Part shown: positions 1 through 7,022 of the stretch, piece after piece
Numbering within the stretch: the stretch's first letter is position 1
How the letters are laid out: each line of letters begins with the position of its first letter
IMG/VR virus record: IMGVR_UViG_3300050821_003815
Location: 1 to 44,122 of that record
DNA from: a virus
Strand: one strand, 5' to 3'
Length of the DNA stretch: 44,122 nt
Notes under the pieces: generated by a model
Database searches by the model: none
Told to the model about the DNA's origin: nothing
Seen by the model: only the letters and a program-made list of their open reading frames with translations
Translations under genes and position numbers: made by a program

Positions 1-6
1 AGTTCC

Positions 7-96
7 GGAGAGGTGCGTGAGCGGTTGAAACGATCCGCCTCGAAAGCGGACATACCTTAACGGGTATCGGGGGTTCGAATCCCCCCCTCTCCGCCA
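7..96 (+). tRNA. tRNA-Ser (anticodon CGA)
   Basis: A 90-nt serine tRNA with a long variable arm. The 7-bp acceptor stem pairs GGAGAGG (7-13) with CCTCTCC (86-92). The anticodon stem TCCGC/GCGGA (34-38/46-50) encloses a loop with anticodon CGA at 41-43, reading UCG codons. The variable arm hairpin lies around 51-69, the T arm carries TTCGAAT, and the discriminator G93 is followed by an encoded CCA. The prophage has integrated at its 3' end, and the element supplies an identical 3' end so the gene stays intact. Confidence 0.97.
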
Positions 97-98
97 GA
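76..98 (+). repeat. attL core (23-bp direct repeat in the tRNA-Ser 3' end)
   Basis: The 23 bases from the T loop through the CCA end plus GA are identical to 43435-43457. Immediately outside this block the two copies diverge (TT versus AC on the left side, T versus C on the right side). Integration into tRNA 3' ends is standard for tyrosine recombinases, and the integrase gene follows 121 bp downstream. Confidence 0.92.
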
Positions 99-154
99 TC
101 TATCTAACACATTGCACACATTTTAGTTCCATTAGTGTCTTCGGTGTGGCACTT

Positions 155-163
155 TTGTGCCGT
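155..163 (+). promoter_or_regulatory. Candidate integrase arm-type site (left copy)
   Basis: The 9-mer TTGTGCCGT occurs here, 57 bp inside attL, and twice inside attR (43332-43340 and 43343-43351). It lies in a nested inverted-repeat stretch: CGGTGTG at 142-148 pairs with CACACCG at 173-179, and GGCAC at 148-152 pairs with GTGCC at 157-161. Arm-type binding sites for the integrase N-terminal domain are the natural reading, but this is inferred only from recurrence at both att sites. Confidence 0.5.
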
Positions 164-219
164 TGCGACGGGCACACCGTCTGTGTACTCTATCTTTGGG
201 TAGGCGGAAGGGTAGAGCC

Positions 220-1341
220 ATGGAAATCACGGTATACAAGCGACACAGCGCGGACTGCGAACATAAAGACGACCGGAGCTACAAAAAATGCACCTGCCGG
301 ATGATGATGGAATACTCCGTCAACGGGGAGCGGACCCGAGTTTCGGCAAGAACTCGCTCGTGGTCGGAAGCCGAGCAGAAGGCTCGGGCTATGGAGCGGG
401 ACGCCCACGCCAGAACTCTTGGCGAACCACCGAAGGTCGGTGAGCCGATCTCGCTGGATACTGCGGTTGACATGTTCACCGCGAAGAAGTCTGGCAAGCA
501 CAAAGAGACCCGCCGCAAGTATCAATACACCCTCAATAACCTGAAAGCTTGGGCGTCCAAGCATGGCCGTTTGTACCTGGCAGACATTACTGAGAGCGAC
601 CTTGAGAAGTACCAGTCCACTTGGACTCTCAACAGCAACTTTGCCAAGCGCAACGAGCAGGAACGATTGCGGTCTTTTTTCCGCTATTGCTGCGCCAGCG
701 CCGAGATTCGGCTGGCGTTCAATCCCACGTCGCAGCTTGAACACTTCAACGTGACCAGTGATGAGCCGGAAGACCCGTACACTGAGAAAGAGTGCAGGGC
801 GATTGTGGCGGCGGTCGACAAGTGCAAGTTTGAGTCGGAGGTTGCGGACAGAGTCAAGGCACTCATTGCCGTCATGCGATACGCTGGCTTAGCGATCCAA
901 GACGCTGCGATCTTGGAGCGGGACGCCGTGACTCCTGCCCAAGTGGGCGGGAAAGCCTGCCATCGTGTAATGATCCGTCGCGGCAAGACTCACACCGGCA
1001 TTGACAACGTGATACCCAAGGCCGTAGGGGACGCCCTTCTCAAAGTTGCCAATGGCAACCCCAAGTACATTTTCTGGTCTGGCAACGGTGAACCCGTCAG
1101 CACCACGAAGCACTGGCACGCCCGCCTGAAGAAAGTGTTTGACGCCTCGGGAGTCAAGAACGCCCACGCCCACCGTTTTAGGAAGACTTTTGGGGTTGAG
1201 CTTCTTACCAAAGGAGCGCCGTTGGAGATGGTGAGCAAGGCGCTCGGCCATCGGAACACCGTGATTACAGAACGCCATTACCTGAAGTGGGTGCCCAAAC
1301 TTCGTGAACAACTAGCGGCGCACATCGCCCGAAGCTGGTAG
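220..1341 (+). CDS. int: Tyrosine recombinase / phage integrase
   Basis: This 373-aa site-specific recombinase should catalyse integration and excision at the adjacent tRNA-Ser. The C-terminal catalytic domain shows the family residues: Arg220 in MRYAGLAIQDAA, the HRFR box (His318, Arg321), His344 in LGHR and the nucleophile Tyr354 in ERHYLKW. The N-terminal half (about residues 80-185) fits the SAM-like core-binding domain. The extreme N-terminus has a Cys-rich piece (HSADCEHKDDRSYKKCTC) that may be a small zinc-binding arm domain. An upstream in-frame start at 157 exists, but ATG 220 follows a GGAAGGG ribosome site and gives the usual N-terminus. It lies directly inside attL, typical for an integrase gene. 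Confidence 0.95.
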   Translation: MEITVYKRHSADCEHKDDRSYKKCTCRMMMEYSVNGERTRVSARTRSWSEAEQKARAMERDAHARTLGEPPKVGEPISLDTAVDMFTAKKSGKHKETRRKYQYTLNNLKAWASKHGRLYLADITESDLEKYQSTWTLNSNFAKRNEQERLRSFFRYCCASAEIRLAFNPTSQLEHFNVTSDEPEDPYTEKECRAIVAAVDKCKFESEVADRVKALIAVMRYAGLAIQDAAILERDAVTPAQVGGKACHRVMIRRGKTHTGIDNVIPKAVGDALLKVANGNPKYIFWSGNGEPVSTTKHWHARLKKVFDASGVKNAHAHRFRKTFGVELLTKGAPLEMVSKALGHRNTVITERHYLKWVPKLREQLAAHIARSW

Positions 1342-1354
1342 AGGTCGAAAGTCG

Positions 1355-2014
1355 ATGAGCAATATCGACGACAAGTACAACGCAAGGACAGCAGTCTCGG
1401 TGAGAATCGAGCTTGTCAGCCCCGTGAATCCCCGCTATGTAAGCGCGTTCTCCAATGCCATTAAAGAGGCGATAGCCCCGATAAATGCCCAAGGTCATCT
1501 TTTGCGCGCCCCTAGCAAGCAGTTCTTGGCCAAGACAAAGCCCAGGCCATCGATGTTCGTCTACTACCACTCCAAACTTGCGCATATGTATGAAAAGCGA
1601 AATCTAATCAACGAAGCCGTTAAGGAATACCGTCTCGCTTATACGCCGACAGACGAATATTACATAGCCTACTGTTGGAAACTGGATTTTGGCTCCGACG
1701 ACCTTAGTCTCTCAGAGCAGCGTGTGCGCGACGTTCTGTCCGCTGTGAAGGTGTGCCGAGTGGACTCGGTGAAGTTAAAACCTGTCTGGATTCCTCCTGA
1801 GCTTCGTCCTTACAAACACGAGCAACACCTGTCAGCCTGCCAGTGTACAGAATTCCCTTGCGAACATATACCGGGCATCCCTTGGGAGGAGCAAGTGAGA
1901 TTGTGGCAGCAAGAGGACCACAGGTCCGCTGTACGCCGCGCTTATTACAAGGCAAAGGTAGAGCAACCCACCCCAAACCGGGCATTCTCCCTCCCCCGTT
2001 CCCGCCGCAAGTAA
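1355..2014 (+). CDS. Hypothetical protein, possible helical-repeat protein
   Basis: This 219-aa protein starts 13 bp after the integrase stop, behind a GAGG ribosome site, so it is probably cotranscribed with int. I do not recognise the family. A helical segment around residues 68-95 (AHMYEKRNLINEAVKEYRLAY) has the spacing of a single tetratricopeptide-like repeat. A Cys/His cluster follows (ACQCTEFPCEHIPG, about residues 160-173) and could bind a metal. The C-terminus is basic (SLPRSRRK). The position next to int would suit an excision or regulatory role, but nothing in the sequence proves this. Confidence 0.75.
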   Translation: MSNIDDKYNARTAVSVRIELVSPVNPRYVSAFSNAIKEAIAPINAQGHLLRAPSKQFLAKTKPRPSMFVYYHSKLAHMYEKRNLINEAVKEYRLAYTPTDEYYIAYCWKLDFGSDDLSLSEQRVRDVLSAVKVCRVDSVKLKPVWIPPELRPYKHEQHLSACQCTEFPCEHIPGIPWEEQVRLWQQEDHRSAVRRAYYKAKVEQPTPNRAFSLPRSRRK

Positions 2015-2151
2015 CTTTTACATACATCCATTTTCCGAAAGGTCAGGCTCTTATTGGCGCGGCTTCTCGTAAGCTCCTGGGTGGAGGCGTTAGAGGGGTC
2101 GGAAGCACAATCCAGCTTCGCCGGACGGCTAACAATCCGGCCCCGCGAAAA

Positions 2152-2168
2152 GTGTCGAATCTCGACAC
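2152..2168. promoter_or_regulatory. Perfect palindrome, candidate operator
   Basis: GTGTCGA-ATC-TCGACAC has 7-bp perfect arms with a 3-bp centre. It lies 31 bp upstream of the ATG at 2199. A second inverted repeat, GCCGGA (2120-2125) with TCCGGC (2136-2141), lies just before it. The size and symmetry suit a dimeric repressor site controlling the gene at 2199. There is no T-run, so a terminator is unlikely. Confidence 0.5.
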
Positions 2169-2198
2169 CTTGTGTTAACGCACCCGAGAGAGGCACCA

Positions 2199-3035
2199 AT
2201 GGCTAAAACAAAACCGCCCACTAAAGAGGCTCCGATAACCGCCGAGAAACCCGCGCTTACCGGACTCGAACAAATCAACTCAACTATCAATGCCATTCGC
2301 GGTCTGTGGGGCAAGGGAAAAGAGGCTCGGCTTGAACTGGGCAAACTCTTTTCCCAGCTTCGCGCTCAAACCTTGCCTTATGAACGTGGCAGCACGGACG
2401 GGAAAAGCTACACGCAGGCGGTAGCTGAGACCGGAGTGCCGAGAGGCACGGCAGAAGGCTACCGAAACATGTACGAAGTGTTGCAGGCAGCGAAGATTCC
2501 AGCGGACACCTACTTGATTCTTGCGGACCACGGATGCGACCTTGCGGCGGAGCGTGTTGCAACGCTTGCCGGTATCGTGCATGACGTGCCAGAGCTTTTG
2601 ACCATTGATGTGACCGACGAAGAGGCGGTCAAGAGAATGGCGAAGAAAATCAAGGACGGGTATCCCGTTGAGAGAAAACAAAAGTCCGCCCCAACCCCTC
2701 TTGAGACCTTGGCGGAAGTCCTCGCTTCCATTGAGGAGATGCCAGAGAGCGCCCAGACCGACAAGATGCGAGAGGACACTCAGAAGGCAATCGTCAAGAT
2801 GAAAGTTGAAACGCTTTTGTCATTGGCGACCGCTGTTGCTCCGTTTGTAGGACGGGACGCAGCGTGGGCGGAGACGTGGGTAAACGAGGTTGAGGACAAC
2901 TCAGCCCTGCTAGACCAACGCTATAACGATGCAGTGACGTTTGCTAAATCGGCTTCATTTCTGACGGAGCCGGATATGCCGTATAACACGGTGCCCGATG
3001 CAGAGCCGGACACCAAAACGGGAGGTCACTCTTGA
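2199..3035 (+). CDS. Hypothetical protein with possible DNA-binding (DUF3102-like) region
   Basis: This 278-aa protein is preceded by AGAGAGG five bases before ATG 2199; the in-frame GTG at 2172 lacks such a site. Residues about 20-85 combine a helical stretch (KEARLELGKLFSQLRAQ) with a short-helix motif (SYTQAVAETGVPRGTAEGY). That pattern resembles DUF3102-type phage and plasmid proteins, where a helix-turn-helix-like segment follows an 'elgrlL' helix. The match is by eye and weak. The middle is acidic and charged, and the C-terminus is disordered (PYNTVPDAEPDTKTG). It follows two inverted repeats that could be its operators and overlaps the next small gene by 4 bp. Confidence 0.75.
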   Translation: MAKTKPPTKEAPITAEKPALTGLEQINSTINAIRGLWGKGKEARLELGKLFSQLRAQTLPYERGSTDGKSYTQAVAETGVPRGTAEGYRNMYEVLQAAKIPADTYLILADHGCDLAAERVATLAGIVHDVPELLTIDVTDEEAVKRMAKKIKDGYPVERKQKSAPTPLETLAEVLASIEEMPESAQTDKMREDTQKAIVKMKVETLLSLATAVAPFVGRDAAWAETWVNEVEDNSALLDQRYNDAVTFAKSASFLTEPDMPYNTVPDAEPDTKTGGHS

Positions 3036-3196
3036 GTCGCTTCATTAGATATACGGAGCAAAACTATCCCAACTCTGGGATTCGCTACCCTCATTCCGGT
3101 CTAGTCCCGGAGCCGGTTACGTTTGTGTGCGGAGTGAGAGCGGTAGCGGACCGCAGTATCGTTTATGAACGGACGGGACACCGGCACTTGGTATGA
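3032..3196 (+). CDS. Small protein, 54 aa, TTG start overlapping the upstream stop
   Basis: This short reading frame starts at TTG 3032, overlapping the TGA of the upstream gene (3033-3035). It is preceded by a strong GGGAGGT ribosome site (3020-3026), which is what decides the start. The product begins MSRFIRYTEQNYPNSG and has no domain I know. The coupled start suggests translational coupling to the 278-aa gene. Its last 32 bases overlap another small frame (3165-3269) that looks equally protein-like, so one of the two may be a frameshifted continuation of the other. Confidence 0.5.
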   Translation: MSRFIRYTEQNYPNSGIRYPHSGLVPEPVTFVCGVRAVADRSIVYERTGHRHLV

Positions 3197-3269
3197 CTTG
3201 TCGAAACCCGGCGAGCCGGTCCGCATTGCTAACCCGGCTTTGATTGCGGAGCTAGAGAACGCAACGTAA
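3165..3269 (+). CDS. Small protein, 34 aa, last gene before the terminator
   Basis: ATG 3165 opens a 34-aa frame (GTWYDLSKPGEPVRIAN is part of it) that ends 18 bp before a strong terminator. Its composition looks like real protein rather than noise, but there is no clear ribosome site. It overlaps the end of the preceding small gene in another frame. It may therefore be a genuine overlapping gene or the C-terminal half of a gene broken by a frameshift. Confidence 0.35.
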   Translation: MNGRDTGTWYDLSKPGEPVRIANPALIAELENAT

Positions 3270-3287
3270 AGCTGCTTTGCTAACATT

Positions 3288-3318
3288 CGCCCCGGTCACA
3301 GAACGCCGGGGCGTTTTT
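3288..3318 (+). terminator. Rho-independent terminator of the int-proximal cluster
   Basis: CGCCCCGG (3288-3295) pairs perfectly with CCGGGGCG (3306-3313) over a 10-nt loop and is followed by five T (3314-3318). It closes the rightward gene run that starts at the integrase. Confidence 0.92.
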
Positions 3319-3409
3319 ACCTCTGAGGCGACAGATGATTGCACAATACTATCTAGAAACGATTGCTGTTACCTCTCTTCTCGCCGTTCCCTCGGAAACC
3401 AGTGGGACG

Positions 3410-3422
3410 TGTGGTAACCACA
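3410..3422. promoter_or_regulatory. Palindromic operator candidate TGTGGT-A-ACCACA
   Basis: Two perfect 6-bp arms flank one base, 9 bp before ATG 3431 and just upstream of its ribosome site (AGGTAG, 3422-3427). The core GGTAACC recurs in the inverted repeat at 36806-36830, and a related GTAAC core occurs at 34731-34764, so one phage regulator could bind all three. Confidence 0.45.
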
Positions 3423-3430
3423 GGTAGCAC

Positions 3431-3652
3431 ATGTTAGATACAGGACCGTCAATGCTCACGACAAACCAGTTAGCCGCTGAGCTAGGCATCGGACGCGAAG
3501 CGGCACGTAAGCTCATGCTCACGACTCGCGGCGTTATAACACTACCCGCGCTGAATGGCACCGGCAAGAACGAAACCCGGCGTATGCCTCGCAAAGTGTT
3601 TGAGGCGCTGCTCATTCAACGGAGCAAACCGCTACAGAAAGGACGGCTCTAA
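3431..3652 (+). CDS. Small helix-turn-helix protein, excisionase/MerR-like
   Basis: This 73-aa basic protein has a clear helix-turn-helix near its N-terminus: LTTNQLAAELGIGREAARKL, typical of excisionase, AlpA or MerR-like DNA-binding domains. It could be the recombination directionality factor or an early regulator. ATG 3452 is an alternative start (66 aa) with its own AGGA site. A small palindrome lies directly upstream, consistent with autoregulation. The stop codon abuts the next start (TAA ATG at 3650-3655). A degenerate copy of its last codons is present at 4036-4120. Confidence 0.8.
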   Translation: MLDTGPSMLTTNQLAAELGIGREAARKLMLTTRGVITLPALNGTGKNETRRMPRKVFEALLIQRSKPLQKGRL

Positions 3653-3985
3653 ATGTCCTCGGACGCAGAATTGTGGTGGACCTCACCCGAGGCTAAAGAA
3701 GCTCGCAGGCTCACCTATCAGGTAGAGGTTGCGGTTGACACGCTTAGAGGATACTCAGACCCTCTCTACCCGGACGACACTTACGCGGTGCATATTGACG
3801 GCAAAGGGACAATCCTCATAGACAACGAGCGAGTACAGTTTGTGGTTAGTCACGGACAGTTACGCGCTAGTACGGGATATGACGGACAGACTAGAGTAGC
3901 GGTCAAGGATTGGCGCAAACGGAAGGACGCCATGGCGATAGGGAGAGCTATCAACGAAGCTATATGGGCAAAGTGGAACGAGTAA
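3653..3985 (+). CDS. Hypothetical protein, copy 1 of a duplicated phage family
   Basis: This 110-aa protein starts on the codon after the upstream stop. Its family is not known to me. It is clearly related to the protein at 4771-5223: both share KGTI(L/I)ID-ERV in the middle and QTRV-V-DW-KR-DA-AI in the C-terminal part (here QTRVAVKDWRKRKDAMAIGR). The shared segment looks like a small alpha/beta domain with two strands before the conserved KGTI and an amphipathic helix after the conserved DW. A tandem duplication of this part of the early region is the simplest explanation. Confidence 0.75.
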   Translation: MSSDAELWWTSPEAKEARRLTYQVEVAVDTLRGYSDPLYPDDTYAVHIDGKGTILIDNERVQFVVSHGQLRASTGYDGQTRVAVKDWRKRKDAMAIGRAINEAIWAKWNE

Positions 3986-4035
3986 CGCCAAAGGGGATAA
4001 CTAAGCATGACCATTGACGAGTTGTATTGTCGGAG

Positions 4036-4161
4036 GTGTTCGAGGCTGGTGTGAGCCTTCGCCAATGGTCAGATTTTCTGTTGAGCAAGGAGCCGCTACA
4101 GAAAAGACGGCTCTCTAATCGTTATGCCGTAACACGCCCCAACCGATTAAGGAGGACGTAA
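4036..4161 (+). pseudogene. Degenerate duplicate of the 3' end of the helix-turn-helix gene
   Basis: In one frame this stretch reads VFEAG, then a short insertion, then LLSKEPLQKRRL. This mirrors the end of the protein encoded at 3431-3652 (KVFEALLIQRSKPLQKGRL). At DNA level, CCGCTACAGAAA and GACGGCTCT are shared in the same order (3631-3650 against 4093-4115). No proper start or N-terminal part exists. A 15-codon frame with ATG at 4007 (MTIDELYCRRCSRLV) lies just before it and may be an unrelated leader. Confidence 0.5.
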
Positions 4162-4162
4162 G

Positions 4163-4774
4163 ATGACCTTTGATACAACCAAGCTGGACGGATTCAACAA
4201 GCAACAAGCCGAGGCGAGGAAATACAGTGACCGATGGAGCGGCGTGGAGCGCAAAGCGCAGCAATCCACTACACCAACACCACAACCCGAGACCAAGCCC
4301 GAAGGCTCTTCCCGACCTGGAACCATCAGACCGACCAGCGAGGAACTAAAGAAGCAAATCGCTGACAAGTCCCGCCGCTTGGAGGTTGACAAGAACTACC
4401 AGCGGCTTGCCACAGGTGAGGGCAAGCTCAGGCGTAAGGAAATCACTAACCTCAAGGCGGACCTCAAGAAAGCCGAGAGCCGCGAGAGGGGCGAGGCAAG
4501 ACGGAAAGCACAAGCCGAGCGTCTGGCAAACAAGGTCGGCAAGAAAGAGGTCCAGCGTCTCGGAACAGGCAAGGCGCGGATACTCGCGGCTCTCAAAGCG
4601 GCGGGTCGGAAGGGTTGCACCAACACTGAGCTATCGGCAATACAACTGCGATACGGCGGCTCAACCCACGAGCTGGAGAAAGATGGTTATGACATAACGG
4701 TTACTCGAATTGAGGGCGGTCTCTTTCGCTACGTGTTGGACATGAGCAAGAGCACCGCTGAGGAATTGCTATGA
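4163..4774 (+). CDS. Coiled-coil protein with C-terminal winged-helix domain
   Basis: This 203-aa protein has a textbook ribosome site (TAAGGAGG, 4148-4155). Residues 1-55 are polar and disordered (TTPTPQPETKPEG). Residues about 55-130 form a highly charged coiled coil. Residues about 135-195 form a winged-helix domain: KARILAALKAAGRKGCTNTE, then a helix with LRYGGSTHELEKDGY, then the wing GGLFRYVL. This pattern matches the phage-associated HTH_39 type of winged helix. It may be a transcription or replication regulator. It overlaps the next gene by 4 bp (ATGA). Confidence 0.8.
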   Translation: MTFDTTKLDGFNKQQAEARKYSDRWSGVERKAQQSTTPTPQPETKPEGSSRPGTIRPTSEELKKQIADKSRRLEVDKNYQRLATGEGKLRRKEITNLKADLKKAESRERGEARRKAQAERLANKVGKKEVQRLGTGKARILAALKAAGRKGCTNTELSAIQLRYGGSTHELEKDGYDITVTRIEGGLFRYVLDMSKSTAEELL

Positions 4775-5223
4775 GTGACAACCGATCAGAGATTGACAGC
4801 AACGCCGCCAGACTTGCCAGAAAGTGCAACTATCAGGTACAGATTGACGGACCAATTACGGGGGATTTTGAATCGAACGATAACGACCCACAAGATGTAT
4901 ACGGTAAGGGGACGATTATAATAGACGGAGAGCGCGTTACATGGTCGAGGTCCCGAGGTAACACACGTCAATTTAATGCGTATAGCGCCCAAACGAGAGT
5001 TTCCGTAACAGACTGGACTAAGCGTCAAGACGCCGAGGCTATCCGCTCAGCAATTGTTGAGGCGCTATACGACAGCCCCGAGCGTCCAATTAGGTCCCAC
5101 GGCGTTATATACACCATACACGAGATTGACCGTATGATCGAAACAGAGCGAACAACGAAACCTAAAAAGCAATCGGATGACGAGGACGATGATTTGAAAC
5201 TAATAATAGGGGGCTCCTCGTGA
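4771..5223 (+). CDS. Hypothetical protein, copy 2 of a duplicated phage family
   Basis: This 150-aa paralogue of the protein at 3653-3985 shares YGKGTIIIDGERV, QTRVSVTDW and KRQDAEAIRSAI with the matching parts of copy 1. It has a longer C-terminal tail ending in a very acidic stretch (SDDEDDDLKLIIGG). Its start overlaps the stop of the winged-helix gene. The reading frame stops at TGA 5221-5223, but the same frame stays open for another 75 codons of protein-like sequence, ending at 5451. A stop-codon readthrough product or a recent split of a longer gene is possible. Confidence 0.75.
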   Translation: MSDNRSEIDSNAARLARKCNYQVQIDGPITGDFESNDNDPQDVYGKGTIIIDGERVTWSRSRGNTRQFNAYSAQTRVSVTDWTKRQDAEAIRSAIVEALYDSPERPIRSHGVIYTIHEIDRMIETERTTKPKKQSDDEDDDLKLIIGGSS

Positions 5224-5307
5224 GACGCAGCAAAGTATCTCGGTAAGAACTTCAGCGGACAAAGGTCGGTTAGACGCTATTTGGAACGTGATACTAGTAA
5301 GAGTAAA

Positions 5308-5451
5308 ATGGAGTTATTCGCAGGTGGCAACTGCGTGCAGGTTATGAACAAAGCCTACAATGTCGGACAGCGGGCGCGTCAGGTGAACTCTGCACACCTG
5401 TTCACGCTCTTTACCCCAGTGAGTAGCCATCCTCACTGGGTTTCTCATTAA
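5308..5451 (+). CDS. Small protein, 47 aa, in frame with the preceding gene
   Basis: This frame (MELFAGGNCVQVMNKAYN...) is the end of a 75-codon stretch that is open and in frame from the TGA of the preceding gene. The part before ATG 5308 also looks like protein (YLGKNFSGQRSVRRYLERD). TTG 5281 is an alternative start. The ribosome site is weak for both. The last 12 codons run through a terminator-like hairpin (5415-5440), which argues that the C-terminus is not under strong selection. It is listed because composition and position suggest coding. Confidence 0.35.
   Translation: MELFAGGNCVQVMNKAYNVGQRARQVNSAHLFTLFTPVSSHPHWVSH
5415..5446 (+). terminator. Probable terminator after the early gene cluster
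   Basis: CCCAGTGAG (5415-5423) pairs perfectly with CTCACTGGG (5432-5440) over an 8-nt loop and is followed by TTTCTC. The T-run is short, so efficiency is uncertain. It ends the 3431-5451 gene run. Confidence 0.7.
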
Positions 5452-5999
5452 CGGGTCTGCGTCCTAGCAGCCCGATGTCATGGTAAGCGGATACGTCCTG
5501 GTAAGGCAGAGCCTGAGCACCACGTAGCTAGTCGATAAGGACTTCGTTAGACAGTTCCTCAGCTCACTGAAGTAAAGACGCCAAGCCAGCAGGACCCACC
5601 TGAAGCCGTTCCTCGGTGACAATAAGACCGGACCCACAGCGATGTGACGCCGGGCGAGGGAATAGACGTTGCTGACTCGTCCCATTCAGACTGCTTTATA
5701 CTGGACGAAATCAGTAGTAGCTAGGGTAAGCTACTGCTATGCCTGAACCCTTCTCCTACATTACCTGGATGAGAAAGCCGCACATGTTCAAGCACGCGAT
5801 ATATAGTCAACCTCCTCGGTAAAGACAGTAGCGAATCCCAATACTAGGTAGTAGTGAGCTTCCCTGCATTGCAAGATGAGTGCATTGTGACTCCTCCCTG
5901 CTGAGACGGAATCCCGTCATGGCGGCAACGGCGGGCGTCCAACCGTCCGCCGTTGACTAACGACTCCGCACAAGAGGCAGGACTGAGATGAGGTTGAGC
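5452..5999 (+). ncRNA. Gene-free, hairpin-rich segment; possible noncoding RNA
   Basis: About 550 bases with frequent stops in the forward frames and no convincing gene on either strand. Visible structure includes AGTAGCT/AGCTACT (5716-5722/5729-5735), GACGG/CCGTC with a 4-nt loop (5905-5918) and a very stable hairpin at 5926-5955. In the last, CAACGGCGG pairs with CCGCCGTTG and the stem extends by a G-T and two further pairs. A -10-like TATACT lies at 5697-5702 with a poor -35. It may be a structured phage RNA, a long leader for the gene at 6001, or decayed coding DNA; the sequence alone does not decide. Confidence 0.22.
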
Positions 6000-6000
6000 T

Positions 6001-6246
6001 ATGTCTCACAGCGTGATTGTCAAAGGAAAAGCGTTTATCTTCCCTGGCGAGACCTCGGCTGAAGGCTTGCGCTGTAAAGCTCGTATTACGCTAACGCGGC
6101 TGAATAACAAAACCAATACACGTGAGGAGTACGAGACCTCATGCAACCGCTTGCTTGCGAAGCCTAATAGGGACGGCGAGATTAGCGGGGAGCTTAAGTG
6201 TCAATGCGGACAGATAGTAGAGGTTACGGCCAATACCGAGTCTTGA
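6001..6246 (+). CDS. Hypothetical protein, 81 aa
   Basis: A small, mostly beta-type protein with a basic N-terminal half (SHSVIVKGKAFIFPGE) and four cysteines, two of them in KCQCGQ near the C-terminus. A single zinc site is possible if the two upstream cysteines (RCKAR, TSCNR) join them. ATG 6001 is preceded by TGAGG nine bases upstream. It follows the gene-free segment and is the last rightward gene before the leftward membrane-protein gene. I do not recognise the family. Confidence 0.65.
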   Translation: MSHSVIVKGKAFIFPGETSAEGLRCKARITLTRLNNKTNTREEYETSCNRLLAKPNRDGEISGELKCQCGQIVEVTANTES

Positions 6247-6297
6247 AAGTGCAAACTAGTCTTTGGTCAACTCGACTCTAAATATTACGAGGGAACT

Positions 6298-6969
6298 TTA
6301 TCTAAGCAGATGATGCGCCAACCACTGGCTGAGCAAAGTACCGCCAACGCCGATTATCGTGCCAATCGCTAACAACAAAATGTGGTCGCCGTTCCTTTTC
6401 CAAAACGACGACGCGGTTAGTTGTGAATCAAGGGTTACAGAGCGGAAGCCGCCATGGATAACCGGAGCGCCGATGAAAACAATAGGCATTATGCCGAACA
6501 ACATAACCAACACGAGGATGCCATTGTCCTGTCGTTGGTAATGCCAGTTCAGAAATAAAGCAAGTGTTACGACTGCTAAACAGCCAACAACAATACCTTG
6601 GATGGTGAAAACGCGAGCAAGCAGCCTCTTTCGCTTCAAGAGAAATTCTCTGGTTCGACTGAAGAGGAGGTCGGCTCTGTCGGTCTCTTCCGACGTTAAC
6701 ACCATGCCTTCTGAGAGATGCCGAAGCGTTGACGCTTGACTGGTAAGAGCAAGGGTGATGTTTGGTTTAGTCCCTGCAAGTTCTATGGTGCGGACCCGCG
6801 AACCGACGTGATGTTTCAATTCATCGAGTGATTCGTACTCTGAGTCAGCATCCGATATTGTGACGGTGTCGCAATAGGACTGAAACAGGGAAAGTAGTGC
6901 GTCCAGGTCCTCCCGGTAAAGTTTCACAGCCGGAATGTATTCCAGTTTTCCGTGGGTTTTCGGCTTCAT
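6298..6969 (-). CDS. Membrane protein with three predicted helices
   Basis: This 223-aa protein starts at ATG 6969 behind AGGAG (spacing 6), preferred over the in-frame start at 7002. Residues 1-118 are soluble and charged. Three transmembrane helices follow at about 120-140 (IVVGCLAVVTLALF), 150-170 (VLVMLFGIMPIVFI) and 197-215 (ILLLAIGTIIGVGG). The last two are joined by a polar loop of about 25 residues. It is transcribed against all neighbours, with a -10-like TATACT upstream on its own strand. A leftward, single-gene, membrane-anchored product inside a prophage fits a gene expressed in the lysogen, for instance for superinfection exclusion, but the family is unknown to me. Confidence 0.75.
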   Translation of the reverse strand: MKPKTHGKLEYIPAVKLYREDLDALLSLFQSYCDTVTISDADSEYESLDELKHHVGSRVRTIELAGTKPNITLALTSQASTLRHLSEGMVLTSEETDRADLLFSRTREFLLKRKRLLARVFTIQGIVVGCLAVVTLALFLNWHYQRQDNGILVLVMLFGIMPIVFIGAPVIHGGFRSVTLDSQLTASSFWKRNGDHILLLAIGTIIGVGGTLLSQWLAHHLLR

Positions 6970-7022
6970 GGAACGCTCCTGCCAGTATACAGCACGCTCC
7001 ACCTGTAAGGATTACAAGCACT

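Noticed and set aside
4007-4054. 15-codon frame with CRRC before the winged-helix gene
   Set aside because: Too short to support as a gene; mentioned only with the neighbouring relic.
5464-5685. Minus-strand 73-codon frame
   Set aside because: No ribosome site, no protein-like pattern and no neighbours on that strand; likely chance in a gene-free stretch.
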